A DNA stretch of 16,568 bases, taken from SIG480 sp045595605. GTDB taxonomy: Bacteria > Bacillota > Clostridia > Oscillospirales > JAAYXM01. Shown here piece after piece: positions 7,657 through 14,820 of the stretch. The translations under genes were made by a program, and so were the position numbers. Location of the stretch: the NCBI GenBank assembly GCA_045595605.1, contig JAZOAS010000057.1:1-16568 (forward strand), read 5' to 3'. Every line of letters begins with the position of its first letter. Within the stretch, counting starts at the first letter, position 1. The notes under the pieces are model-generated. The model did no database searches, was not told where the DNA came from, and was given only the letters and a program-made list of their open reading frames with translations.

Positions 7657-8109
7657 TTAGTCTTCACAGGAGCAATCGCCGTCGCAGTCACAATCGTCAC
7701 CGCAGCAACAATCGTCCATATCGAACTCGAGGTCCTCACCGCAGTTGGGGCACTGGATGCTACCGAGAGCAATGATATCCTCATCTACCATGATAGAATC
7801 GCCGCAAGTCGGGCATACGACTTCGTAGTGGAAATCGTCGCAATCGCACTCACAATCGTCTTCGCAATCATCGCAGTCACAGTCGCATTCGTCGTCGAAT
7901 GCGCCTTCAAGCTCAAGAAGCTCTTCTGCAACCTCGTCGAGCTCGTCGCTCATGCTGTCTGCAACAGCTTCGAGGTCAGAGATTGACGCTGCAAGCTCGT
8001 CGATAACATCTACCATAGCAAGGAGAAGCTTACCTTCTTTTGTGTCGCCGTTTATCTCAAGACCGTCACAAAGACCTTTGAGATATGCAGCTCTTTCAAG
8101 AATATCCAT
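7657..8109 (-). CDS. Cys/Asp-rich zinc-ribbon protein, CD1247-like
   Basis: A 150-residue protein of unknown function. Residues 1-70 are an acidic helical region (MDILERAAYLKGLCDGLEIN onward) like the N-terminal domain named after Clostridioides difficile CD1247. A Cys/Asp/Glu-only stretch follows (about 72-92: Cys75, 77, 79, 82, 86, 88, 90). Then comes a zinc-ribbon-like pair CPTCG (99-103) and CPNCG (120-124). A second Cys/Asp tail ends the protein (134-148, seven Cys). In all there are 19 Cys in 150 residues. The ribbon is a likely Zn site; the flanking clusters could bind more metal or be redox-active, which is inference. It lies 21 bases after efp and shares its promoter, suggesting a role linked to translation or stress. 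It ends at a shared terminator. Confidence 0.8.
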   Translation of the reverse strand: MDILERAAYLKGLCDGLEINGDTKEGKLLLAMVDVIDELAASISDLEAVADSMSDELDEVAEELLELEGAFDDECDCDCDDCEDDCECDCDDFHYEVVCPTCGDSIMVDEDIIALGSIQCPNCGEDLEFDMDDCCCGDDCDCDGDCSCED

Positions 8110-8130
8110 TATGCTTTACCTCCGGAAATC

Positions 8131-8691
8131 TTACTTCGCGCGCTCGAGGTATTCGCCTGTTCTTGTATCGATCTTGATCTTGTCGCCGATGTTGATGAAG
8201 AGCGGAACGCGGACTTCAGCACCGGTCTCAACTGTTGCCGGCTTTGTAACGTTGGTAGCTGTATCGCCCTTGATGCCCGGCTCAGTCTCAGTGATTTCAA
8301 GCTCTACGAAGTTAGGCGGCTCAACGCTGAATACATTGCCCTTGAAGGAGAGGAACTTGACAACCATGTTCTCTGTAACGAACTTAAAGCTGTCAGGAAG
8401 CTTCTCTGCGTTAAGCGGCTCCTGCTCATAAGTCTCCTGATTCATAAAGTAGTAAAGCTCACCGTCGTTGTAGAGATACTCCATATCCTTTCTCTCTACG
8501 AATGCCGGCGGGAACTTATCTGTCGGGTTGAAAGAAGTTTCAACAACAGCACCCGTAACAACATTTCTATACTTTGTACGAACGAAAGCAGCGCCCTTAC
8601 CGGGCTTAACATGCTGGAACTCGATAACCTGCATTACCTGTCCGTCCATTTCAAAAGTTACGCCGTTTCTGAATTCACCTGCAGAAATCAT
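8131..8691 (-). CDS. efp: Elongation factor P
   Basis: EF-P binds between the P and E sites of the ribosome and relieves stalling at polyproline stretches. It has 186 residues in three beta-barrel domains, all of normal length. The loop that contacts the P-site tRNA is QHVKPGKGAAF, with the modifiable residue at Lys32. In Bacillus the equivalent Lys carries 5-aminopentanol; the modification here is unknown, and no EpmA/EpmB homologue lies in the window. The C-terminal signature GDKIKIDTRTGEYLERAK is intact. The ATG at 8691-8689 follows GGAGG, behind the promoter at 8730-8758. It leads a two-gene operon with the CD1247-like gene. Confidence 0.97.
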   Translation of the reverse strand: MISAGEFRNGVTFEMDGQVMQVIEFQHVKPGKGAAFVRTKYRNVVTGAVVETSFNPTDKFPPAFVERKDMEYLYNDGELYYFMNQETYEQEPLNAEKLPDSFKFVTENMVVKFLSFKGNVFSVEPPNFVELEITETEPGIKGDTATNVTKPATVETGAEVRVPLFINIGDKIKIDTRTGEYLERAK

Positions 8692-8729
8692 ATTAAATCC
8701 TCCGTTTTCTTGTGTATAAATCTCTTTAT

Positions 8730-8758
8730 ATTTTACATTATTTTGTTCTATATTGCAA
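8730..8758 (-). promoter_or_regulatory. Predicted sigma-A promoter of efp
   Basis: On the minus strand TTGCAA (8758-8753), a 17-base spacer and TAAAAT (8735-8730). It lies in the 82-base gap between aroQ and efp, about 39 bases before the efp ATG. It has the same -35 hexamer and spacing as the promoter at 6426. Confidence 0.65.
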
Positions 8759-8773
8759 GAAAAATTTTCATCT

Positions 8774-9208
8774 TTACTTCATTTCGCACAAAGCTCTTAC
8801 CCCGAGCGGATATACAAGCTTTCCGAAACCGCAAATCATTCCAACGCAGACCGCGGAAATTACAGACTTATGGCGGAATTCGTCTCTCGCGTGGATGTTG
8901 CTTAAGTGAACCTCAACACACGGAATTTCAACTGATGCGATAGCGTCACGGATAGCAATGCTGTAATGAGAATACGCCGCAGCGTTTATAACAACGCCGT
9001 CAAACTTCTCGTCTCTTGCGCGATAGAGAAGGTCTATTATCTCGCCCTCGTGGTTTGACTGGAACGCCGAGATTTCAACCCCCAGCTCCTTTGTACTTTC
9101 CTTTGTGAACTCGATAATGTCGGAAAGCGTGTCCTTACCGTAAATCTCAGGCTCGCGCTTCCCAAGGTTATTGAGATTCGGACCGTTTAAAATCATTATC
9201 TTCTTCAT
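8774..9208 (-). CDS. aroQ: 3-dehydroquinate dehydratase, type II
   Basis: Third step of the shikimate pathway: converts 3-dehydroquinate to 3-dehydroshikimate in the cytosol, toward aromatic amino acids. It has 144 residues, normal for the dodecameric type II enzyme. Signatures are ILNGPNLNNLGKREPEIYG with catalytic Tyr23, FQSNHEGEIID (49-59), INAAAYSHYSIAIRDA (74-89) and VEVHLSNIHARDEFRH with catalytic His101. The NAAAYSHYS wording replaces the more usual NPGAYTH but keeps the fold residues. Its ATG shares one base with the stop of the YqeG-type gene (TAATG), so the two are probably translationally coupled. No other aro gene lies in the window. Confidence 0.96.
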   Translation of the reverse strand: MKKIMILNGPNLNNLGKREPEIYGKDTLSDIIEFTKESTKELGVEISAFQSNHEGEIIDLLYRARDEKFDGVVINAAAYSHYSIAIRDAIASVEIPCVEVHLSNIHARDEFRHKSVISAVCVGMICGFGKLVYPLGVRALCEMK

Positions 9209-9648
9209 TACTCAAACATCCTCCTTTTGCCAAGCGGTTTTACCTTTATCGAAAGAATCCCGCATCTTTTTGCGCCTATTATATCCGTTATGAACTTATC
9301 GCCGACAAGCGCGGTTGTTTCTTTTGTTCCGCCGAGCTTTTCCATAGCGCGTCGGATTGTCTTTCTGCTCGGTTTTCCGCTCTTCCAGTAATAGTCAACG
9401 CCGAGAGGCTCGCAGTATTTTTTCACGCGCTCCTCACCGTTATTCGAAACAACGGCAAGCGAAATTCCGTTTTCCGAAAGAGACTTTGCCCAGCGCCTTA
9501 TATCATCATCCGGAGTTTCGTGTTCATACATCGCAAGCGTGTTGTCAAGGTCTGCAATCAGAACCTTTATTCCGATTGAGGACAAAAACTCGCCCGTAAT
9601 CTCGCTCGCCCTGTGAAATTCAAGATCTGCTCTTAACAAAGAAAACAT
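9208..9648 (-). CDS. YqeG family HAD IIIA-type phosphatase
   Basis: Small soluble phosphatase of the haloacid dehalogenase superfamily, 146 residues as usual. HAD motif I is LIADLDNTLA with nucleophile Asp34 and Asp36 (numbered from the ATG). Motif II is VVSNNGEE. Lys is in KSGKPSRKTIRRA. Motif III/IV is VGDKFITDIIGA. The physiological substrate is unknown; in Bacillus yqeG sits beside yqeH and aroE. I chose the ATG at 9648-9646, 6 bases from GGAGG (9655-9659), over the GTG one codon earlier, which leaves only 3 bases. The stop overlaps the aroQ start by one base. It lies 43 bases after nhaC with no visible terminator, so read-through from nhaC is possible. Confidence 0.9.
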   Translation of the reverse strand: MFSLLRADLEFHRASEITGEFLSSIGIKVLIADLDNTLAMYEHETPDDDIRRWAKSLSENGISLAVVSNNGEERVKKYCEPLGVDYYWKSGKPSRKTIRRAMEKLGGTKETTALVGDKFITDIIGAKRCGILSIKVKPLGKRRMFE

Positions 9649-9691
9649 CACTTTCCTCCGAATAATATAATTTCGCTTTTAATATACTGTT

Positions 9692-11005
9692 TTACGCCTT
9701 GTCTTTAGAACGGGTAAAGAGAATAAACAGAATTGAACTTACGGCAAGGAGTATCGGGTAGTAAAGCTTTGGCATAATATCAAACGCCGAAAGGCTTCCG
9801 CCAAGCTCTGATACGGTTGAGAGCGCTATAAGCATCTGAGCACCGTAAGGAATTACGGCCTGGAAGCAACAGGAGAAGGTATCGAGAATTGAAGCCGCCC
9901 TTTTCGAGGAAATGCCGTACTCATTTGAAATCTCCTTTGCAATCGGGTTTGCTATAACTATTGCAACCGTGTTGTTCGCCGTTGCTATGTCGAGAACGCC
10001 GACGAGCGCCGCCATACCGAGCTGCCCTCCTCGACGACCCTTAAACACTTTCTTTATGCCGTTAAGAAGCGCATCAAAGCCGCCGTGTTCACGGATGAGC
10101 GCGCAGATTGCAGATACAAGGATTGCAACCATAGCAGTCTCAAACATTCCTGCCGCACCTGCTCCCATATTTGCGAGAAGGTCCGTCGCAGCAGTTGCGC
10201 CTGTTGAAATCATGATTATTGCGCCCGAGAGAATACCTATGAGAAGTACTACGAATACATTTATTCCGATGATTCCGCCGATAAGAACGAGAGCGTACGG
10301 AATAATCTGAATGAGGTTGTATGTATTCTCAACCGTTCCCTTTATGTCACTTCCCATAGACAGCACGATAAGAAGAACAAGCGAAACTATCGCCGCAGGA
10401 AGCGCAATAAAGAAGTTTGCGCGGAATTTATCCTTCATCTTACAGCCCTGACCGTTGCACGCAGCAATAGTGGTATCTGAAATGAAGGAGAGGTTGTCTC
10501 CGAACATTGCACCGCCCATTACGGACGCAACACAAAGAGCCATGTCAAAGCCCGAAGCGCGCGAAACCGCGACGGCAATCGGAGTAAGAAGCGTTATGGT
10601 TCCGACGGAGGTTCCCATCGAAAGAGAAACAAGACAGCCTACAACGAACAAAACTGCAACCGCAAACTGAGCAGGGATATGCGAAAGCATGAAGTATGCA
10701 ACGCTCTCTGCACTTCCACGGCCGACAACGCCGACAAAGATTCCCGCTTCGAGGAATATGAGAATCATGGTTACGATGTTTGAATCGCCTATACCGCTTC
10801 CCATGACAGAGATTTTTTCGTCAAACTTGAGCTTCCTGTTCTGAAGGCAGGCGACAACAAGTGCGATAAGAAAGATAACTACTATCGGAATGTTGTAAAA
10901 GCCCATCGGAATCTTGAGAACATACTCAAAGAGAATTCCGAGACCGAGATATAAAATGATAAAAATTCCTATTGGCAAAAGCGCCCATGCGTTTCCTTTT
11001 TTCAT
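9692..11005 (-). CDS. Na+/H+ antiporter, NhaC family
   Basis: Membrane exchanger that probably expels sodium (or swaps an organic anion, as some NhaC-type proteins do) against protons. It has 437 residues and about eleven or twelve membrane segments. The core motif FGDNLSFISDTTIAA (168-182, with Asp170 and Asp177) is the family hallmark, and a second repeat is visible near LDIATANNTVAIVIANPIA. The ATG at 11005-11003 follows GGGGGA. It begins 13 bases after the stop of the lipoprotein gene and so is probably co-transcribed from the promoter at 11530-11558. Exact substrates cannot be told; malate/lactate and arginine/ornithine exchangers belong to related branches. Confidence 0.9.
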   Translation of the reverse strand: MKKGNAWALLPIGIFIILYLGLGILFEYVLKIPMGFYNIPIVVIFLIALVVACLQNRKLKFDEKISVMGSGIGDSNIVTMILIFLEAGIFVGVVGRGSAESVAYFMLSHIPAQFAVAVLFVVGCLVSLSMGTSVGTITLLTPIAVAVSRASGFDMALCVASVMGGAMFGDNLSFISDTTIAACNGQGCKMKDKFRANFFIALPAAIVSLVLLIVLSMGSDIKGTVENTYNLIQIIPYALVLIGGIIGINVFVVLLIGILSGAIIMISTGATAATDLLANMGAGAAGMFETAMVAILVSAICALIREHGGFDALLNGIKKVFKGRRGGQLGMAALVGVLDIATANNTVAIVIANPIAKEISNEYGISSKRAASILDTFSCCFQAVIPYGAQMLIALSTVSELGGSLSAFDIMPKLYYPILLAVSSILFILFTRSKDKA

Positions 11006-11018
11006 AAGTTCCCCCGTA

Positions 11019-11489
11019 TTATTTTACTTCAATCGAACCGATCAATCTTCCTGACTTCTCGTAATACTCAAAAACCATGCTTGTCACATTCGGTTCCTCA
11101 GCCTGCATCTGCACAAGAGTTGCATCCAAAGTTTCTTTCTGCTTCTCTGCCTCTGCCTCAAGTGCAGCTTTTACAGCTGCAAACTGCTCATCGCTTAAGT
11201 TGTCAATTTCCTTGTATATGTATTTATAAACGATAGCGGTGCCTCGTGCTTCAAGATCAACGCTTGCTTCCGCAGTTTCAAAAGCTTCTCTGAACTCTTC
11301 TACTGCAGCTTCAACATATTCTCTTACTGCCTTTTCAGCTTCAGTTTCAACAGGCTCTACGACATTCTCTACGACATTCTCTGTCGGGGTTTCTGTCGGA
11401 GTTTCTGCCGGCAAATTGCATGCGGTCATTGCAAGCATCATAAGCACAGCCATCATACCTGCAAGCAACTTAATCAAATTCTTTTTCAT
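11019..11489 (-). CDS. Small lipoprotein, DUF4854-like, upstream of nhaC
   Basis: Predicted lipid-anchored extracytoplasmic protein of 156 residues. The signal peptide starts MKKNLIKLLAGMMAVLMMLA, with a lipobox ending TAC so that Cys24 is the lipidated residue. A short Pro/Thr/Glu/Val linker made of tandem repeats follows (about 28-43). A mixed alpha/beta domain (about 50-156) ends MVFEYYEKSGRLIGSIEV, which resembles the DUF4854 pattern seen in gut Firmicutes. The start at 11489 was chosen because it follows AAGGGGA and gives a proper signal peptide; an upstream in-frame ATG at 11558 lies inside the -35 region. With nhaC it forms a likely operon. Function unknown; a binding or sensing accessory to the antiporter is only an inference. 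Confidence 0.8.
   Translation of the reverse strand: MKKNLIKLLAGMMAVLMMLAMTACNLPAETPTETPTENVVENVVEPVETEAEKAVREYVEAAVEEFREAFETAEASVDLEARGTAIVYKYIYKEIDNLSDEQFAAVKAALEAEAEKQKETLDATLVQMQAEEPNVTSMVFEYYEKSGRLIGSIEVK
11355..11404. repeat. Two adjoining 12-base tandem duplications in the lipoprotein linker
   Basis: CTCTACGACATT occurs twice in a row (11355-11378). Two bases later, CTGTCGGGGTTT and CTGTCGGAGTTT (11381-11404) form a second pair with one mismatch. They encode the linker repeats ENVVENVV and ETPTETPT. Twelve-base units keep the frame, so copy number could vary by slippage. Confidence 0.85.
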
Positions 11490-11529
11490 AACAAATCCCC
11501 TTTTCTCTTTAAAAAGATAAATTTTATTT

Positions 11530-11558
11530 ATTATACCATATATTGCATATATTTTCAA
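11530..11558 (-). promoter_or_regulatory. Predicted strong sigma-A promoter of the lipoprotein-nhaC run
   Basis: On the minus strand TTGAAA (11558-11553), a 17-base spacer and a perfect TATAAT (11535-11530), about 40 bases before the lipoprotein ATG. I see no comparable promoter facing the plus-strand gene in the same 87-base gap. Confidence 0.75.
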
Positions 11559-11576
11559 GGACAGAAGGTGTTTTGA

Positions 11577-12263
11577 GTGAAGATATGCCTACTCTATTCA
11601 AAAGAAGATTTTTCGATACCGCAGAAGTGCGGCTTTCTGCGTGGAGTTTTTCTCGAAAGAAATCTCCCATTCGGGCAGGCAGATGTTCTCGTCATATCCG
11701 AACGAATTGCAACCGCAGAGGCTTCCCCTGCAATATGCGACGAAGCGAAGAAAATGGGAAGCCGTGGGATATTTATTGATTCTGAAAAAGCCCCCGAAAA
11801 AGAGCTTATCTTGTCTCTTTCAAAAATAGGTCTTGATGTTTTTATGCCCTTTTCCAAAGCTTTATGCAACGGTGCAATCCCCGTCATTGAAACTGTGGTT
11901 TCGGGTGGAAGTCTCACGGAATATCTCGATTCGGCAGGCGCAACCTTTCCCCGTTTTGCGGTTTCCGTCAGGCGGGCGGCATATGAACTTGCGCTCCCGA
12001 TGGGCGGGCAAAACACAAACGAGCTTACACAAAGGGAGCTTCGCTCGCTCATTTCTCTCCACGAGCCCGACATTTTCTTTTCTCCACAGCTTATGTGCAA
12101 GTACTTTCTTATGAACACAGAAAAGGAAGCTGTTTCTCTCGTTCTTTTTGATGACGCTGAAACAATTTCAGGAAAGCTTCGCCTTGCAAAAAAGCATGGC
12201 GCAAGCCATGCTTTTTTAGTCTGTAACGAAATCTCGGACATATTTGACAAAATAGTCTTTTAG
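11577..12263 (+). CDS. Unrecognised 228-residue protein with barrel-like alternation
   Basis: I do not recognise this family. The protein is soluble, with no signal peptide or membrane helix. Beta strands appear to alternate with helices (ICLLYS, DVLVIS, GIFIDS, DVFMPF, AIPVIETV, PRFAVSV, DIFFSPQ, AVSLVLFD, AFLVCNE), as in a (beta/alpha)8 barrel. Candidate acidic residues on strand ends include Asp and Glu in FIDSEKAPEKE and VIETV, but no catalytic motif is clear. The GTG start at 11577 lies 8 bases after AGAAGG. It is a single gene with no obvious promoter in the short divergent gap. Its stop overlaps that of rqcH by 3 bases (12260-12263), and a terminator-like hairpin lies inside its last 25 codons. 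Codon use looks like the neighbours, so it is probably a real gene. Confidence 0.7.
   Translation: MKICLLYSKEDFSIPQKCGFLRGVFLERNLPFGQADVLVISERIATAEASPAICDEAKKMGSRGIFIDSEKAPEKELILSLSKIGLDVFMPFSKALCNGAIPVIETVVSGGSLTEYLDSAGATFPRFAVSVRRAAYELALPMGGQNTNELTQRELRSLISLHEPDIFFSPQLMCKYFLMNTEKEAVSLVLFDDAETISGKLRLAKKHGASHAFLVCNEISDIFDKIVF
12188..12217. terminator. Symmetric terminator-like hairpin inside the 3' end of the 228-residue gene
   Basis: AAAAAAGCATGGC (12188-12200), loop GCAA (12201-12204) and GCCATGCTTTTTT (12205-12217) form a 7-bp GC-containing stem extended by six A/T pairs, with T6 on either strand. It lies 43 bases beyond the rqcH stop, where an rqcH terminator would be expected. For the plus-strand gene it lies 43 bases before the stop codon, in coding sequence. 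Confidence 0.8.
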
Positions 12264-14011
12264 TCCTCTTTTGAGAGTTTTCTGCAAAGCTCCTCATCGG
12301 GCGTTGCATAAGCCGTATAGTAGTTTGTATATATTACTCTTCCGGGAGCCGCGCCCTGCGGTTTCTTGACAAACTTCACCCGTGTATAGTCCACTGGAAC
12401 ATTTACCGAATCCTTCGCCCTTGAGTATGTTGCCGCAATAATCGCCGCCTCTGTTATCGTGCGGTCGGGAAGCTCGGCTCCTGCACACTCGATTATGACA
12501 TGAGAGCCGGGGATATTCTTGGTGTGAAGCCAGAGATCCCCCTTCTCGGCACTTTTAAGCGTCAGCATATCGTTCTGCTTGTTGTTCTTACCAGCATAAA
12601 TTGCAAAGCCGTCGCTTGAAACAAACTTGAACGGCTCAAGCGCGTGAGGTTTCCTCTTTACATTTTTCGCGCCCTTATCGACATATCCCATTTCGGAAAG
12701 CTCTTCTCTGATTTCAGAAACCGTGTTTTCGGAATCCGCCTTTTCGATACTCTCAAGAACGCTTTCAAGATATACAAGCTCCTCCTCACCCGCTTCAATC
12801 TGCTCGGTGAGGTAACGCTCGGCGTTCTTCATTCTTCTGTATTCCTTAAAGAGCTTTTCTGAGTTCTGCTGAGGAGTAAGGCGGGAATCAAGCTTTAAGG
12901 TTATCTCCTCACCTTCGGAAAAGTAGTTACTTGCCGTAAACGAGGTCATTCCCTTTTCAAGCCTGTAAATATTTGCGGCGATAAGCTCGGCGTGCTCGCG
13001 GAGAGCTTCTCTGTCCTCTGCTTTTTCAAGCTCCTCGCGCTGAAGGGCAAGCTTTCGCGAAACCCTTGAGAGTGCTGTCTTTACAACCTGCGTAATCCCC
13101 TGTGTCTTTGAACGGAGATTCTCCCTTATTTCGCGCTGCTCATAAAAGTCTGCGAGCGCGTCTGAAAGGGAGTTTTTTTCTTCACGGCGCATCTTTTCGC
13201 CATACTGAGTTATCGGAAAGAACGAAAATTCAAACGGAACATTTCCGTCATACACGACACACGGTTTCGGGTCTGAATTTGAGATTTCAAATATCGCGGA
13301 GGCGAGCTTCTCCTTTTCTTCTGTCGAAAGCTCCGACATATGAGTTGCTACATCTCCGCATGCGCGAAACGAAAGCTCACGGCAAACAAGCGGAGAAAAG
13401 CCGAGAAAGCTCTGAAGCACCCACTTATCGCAAAGAATTTCCTCGTTTTCGCGGTAAATTATCTCGAAAAGTTCGGCGCGCGAAAAGTTCTTCGCATTGA
13501 GCTTTTCCTGCTTCGGCGGAAGCTCATAAAAAAGCCCCGGAAGCACCTGACGGCGCATACTCTGCTCAAGGTCAACGCGCTTTAAGCAGTCAATTATTCT
13601 ATCCTCCGCATCGCGCAGGATTATGTTTGAGTGCCTTGACATTATCTCGCATGTCAGCGTCCTCTTTGAGGGAATGCCCATCTCATCGCTCACCTCGAAG
13701 GTGATGTCGATAATTCGCTCCATCTTCGGCGAGCTTACAGAAAGAATTTTTCCGTTCGTGAGATGCTTTCTGAGGAGCATACAGAACATAGGCGCCGCTG
13801 CCGGATTCTCACGGGTTCGTGATGTGAGATAAACTCTCGGCATACTTGCGTTTGCCGAGAGAAGAAGGCGTTTTCCCTTCACAAGAGGACCGCGAAGCGC
13901 TATCACGATATCATCGCGGGACGGCTCGTGAATTTTATCAACGCGCGCTCCGACAAGAAGACCTGAAAGCTCTTTTGCCAGCGCGCCTATATAACTTGCA
14001 TCAAGTGCCAT
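12260..14011 (-). CDS. rqcH: Ribosome quality control protein RqcH (NFACT family)
   Basis: Binds obstructed 50S subunits carrying peptidyl-tRNA and recruits tRNA-Ala so that stalled chains receive a C-terminal alanine tail for degradation; formerly annotated as fibronectin-binding protein. It has 583 residues, matching the family. The NFACT-N domain (about 1-180) contains RVDKIHEP, KMERIIDI (Glu98-Arg99 at the position of the key Asp-Arg pair of Bacillus RqcH) and MSRHSNIIL. A helix-hairpin-helix region follows, then coiled coil (about 285-445). NFACT-R is marked by GDLWLHTKNIPGSHVII near 487-503. The ATG follows AAGGA with a long spacer, inside the tail of nif3, 5 bases after its stop. Third gene of trmK-nif3-rqcH. 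The RqcP partner is not in the window. Confidence 0.95.
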   Translation of the reverse strand: MALDASYIGALAKELSGLLVGARVDKIHEPSRDDIVIALRGPLVKGKRLLLSANASMPRVYLTSRTRENPAAAPMFCMLLRKHLTNGKILSVSSPKMERIIDITFEVSDEMGIPSKRTLTCEIMSRHSNIILRDAEDRIIDCLKRVDLEQSMRRQVLPGLFYELPPKQEKLNAKNFSRAELFEIIYRENEEILCDKWVLQSFLGFSPLVCRELSFRACGDVATHMSELSTEEKEKLASAIFEISNSDPKPCVVYDGNVPFEFSFFPITQYGEKMRREEKNSLSDALADFYEQREIRENLRSKTQGITQVVKTALSRVSRKLALQREELEKAEDREALREHAELIAANIYRLEKGMTSFTASNYFSEGEEITLKLDSRLTPQQNSEKLFKEYRRMKNAERYLTEQIEAGEEELVYLESVLESIEKADSENTVSEIREELSEMGYVDKGAKNVKRKPHALEPFKFVSSDGFAIYAGKNNKQNDMLTLKSAEKGDLWLHTKNIPGSHVIIECAGAELPDRTITEAAIIAATYSRAKDSVNVPVDYTRVKFVKKPQGAAPGRVIYTNYYTAYATPDEELCRKLSKED

Positions 14012-14016
14012 ATAAT

Positions 14017-14820
14017 CTATTTTTTCCTTTCGGCAATTTTAAAATAGCTTGTACTGTCTATGTTACTCTTCGCAATTGAAACTGAAAGTGACGGGAAAAT
14101 TTTTCTTATAATTTCACAAAGCGTTTCACAGACAATGTTCTCCGTCGCAAAATGGCCCGCATCAATCGCGTTGATTGAGAGCTCCTTTGCATCGAGAAAC
14201 TGATTGTGCTTTATATCTGCCGTGACTATCGTATCACAGCCAAGGCGCTTAGCCTCGAGGATATACTCCCCGCACGAGCCACCGCCAACCGCAAGCTTCT
14301 TTACGGGTTTGCCTGCGTCGTGATACCTTACGCCCTCGCTTGAAAGCTTTTCGCAGAGCATTGGGAGAAACTCAGAAAGCTCCATTTCTTTTTTGCAATC
14401 GCCGTATCTTCCGCCACCGATTGTACCGTCCTCCAACGGCTCAACCGGCATCGGATTCTCTATTCCGAGAAGGCGCGCAAGAATATCGTTTATACCGTCA
14501 CGGCAGAAGTCGAGATTTGTATGCATACAGATTCCCGCAATCCCCGCCTCTGCCATCCGAAGGACCTTATCGCCTGTTATGCTTCTGTCGGTAACGCTCT
14601 TTTCGGCACTAAAAATTATCGGATGATGAGCGACAATGAGCTCAGCACCAACCGCCTTTGCCTCGTCGATAACATCTCCCGTTATATCAAGCGCAACAAT
14701 AACCTTTCTGACTTCGCTCTCGCCTCTGCCGACAAGAAAACCGGGGTTGTCAAAATCCGCCGCAAGATGAAGCGGTGCAAAATCACAAAGCACCTTTAAA
14801 ATATCTGAAACTGTTGTCAT
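14017..14820 (-). CDS. Nif3-like dinuclear metal protein (YqfO family, short form)
   Basis: Conserved hexameric protein with a two-metal centre; its biochemical role is not settled (sometimes listed as a GTP cyclohydrolase I type 2 homologue). It has 267 residues, so it lacks the roughly 100-residue inserted domain of Bacillus YqfO. Visible metal ligands are His65 and His66 (VAHHPIIF), Asp104 (HTNLD), and His223 and Glu227 (GHFATE). The ATG at 14820-14818 overlaps the trmK stop by 4 bases (ATGA), showing tight coupling. The trmK-nif3 pair is widely conserved in Firmicutes, so a shared tRNA-linked role has been suspected. rqcH follows 5 bases later. Confidence 0.95.
   Translation of the reverse strand: MTTVSDILKVLCDFAPLHLAADFDNPGFLVGRGESEVRKVIVALDITGDVIDEAKAVGAELIVAHHPIIFSAEKSVTDRSITGDKVLRMAEAGIAGICMHTNLDFCRDGINDILARLLGIENPMPVEPLEDGTIGGGRYGDCKKEMELSEFLPMLCEKLSSEGVRYHDAGKPVKKLAVGGGSCGEYILEAKRLGCDTIVTADIKHNQFLDAKELSINAIDAGHFATENIVCETLCEIIRKIFPSLSVSIAKSNIDSTSYFKIAERKK

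Noticed and set aside
9649..9691. Separate promoter for the YqeG-type gene and aroQ between nhaC and YqeG
   Set aside because: A TATATT is present, but no acceptable -35 at the right distance; read-through from nhaC is equally likely.
11490..11558. N-terminal extension of the lipoprotein to the ATG at 11558
   Set aside because: It would put the start inside the predicted -35 element and bury the signal peptide; the ATG at 11489 has its own ribosome binding site.
11594..12250. Long open frame on the minus strand opposite the 228-residue gene (218 codons)
   Set aside because: Considered because the plus gene is unrecognised. The plus frame has a good ribosome binding site and alternating strand/helix pattern; the minus frame is Ser/Arg-rich, without a ribosome binding site, and would overlap the hairpin in the same way.
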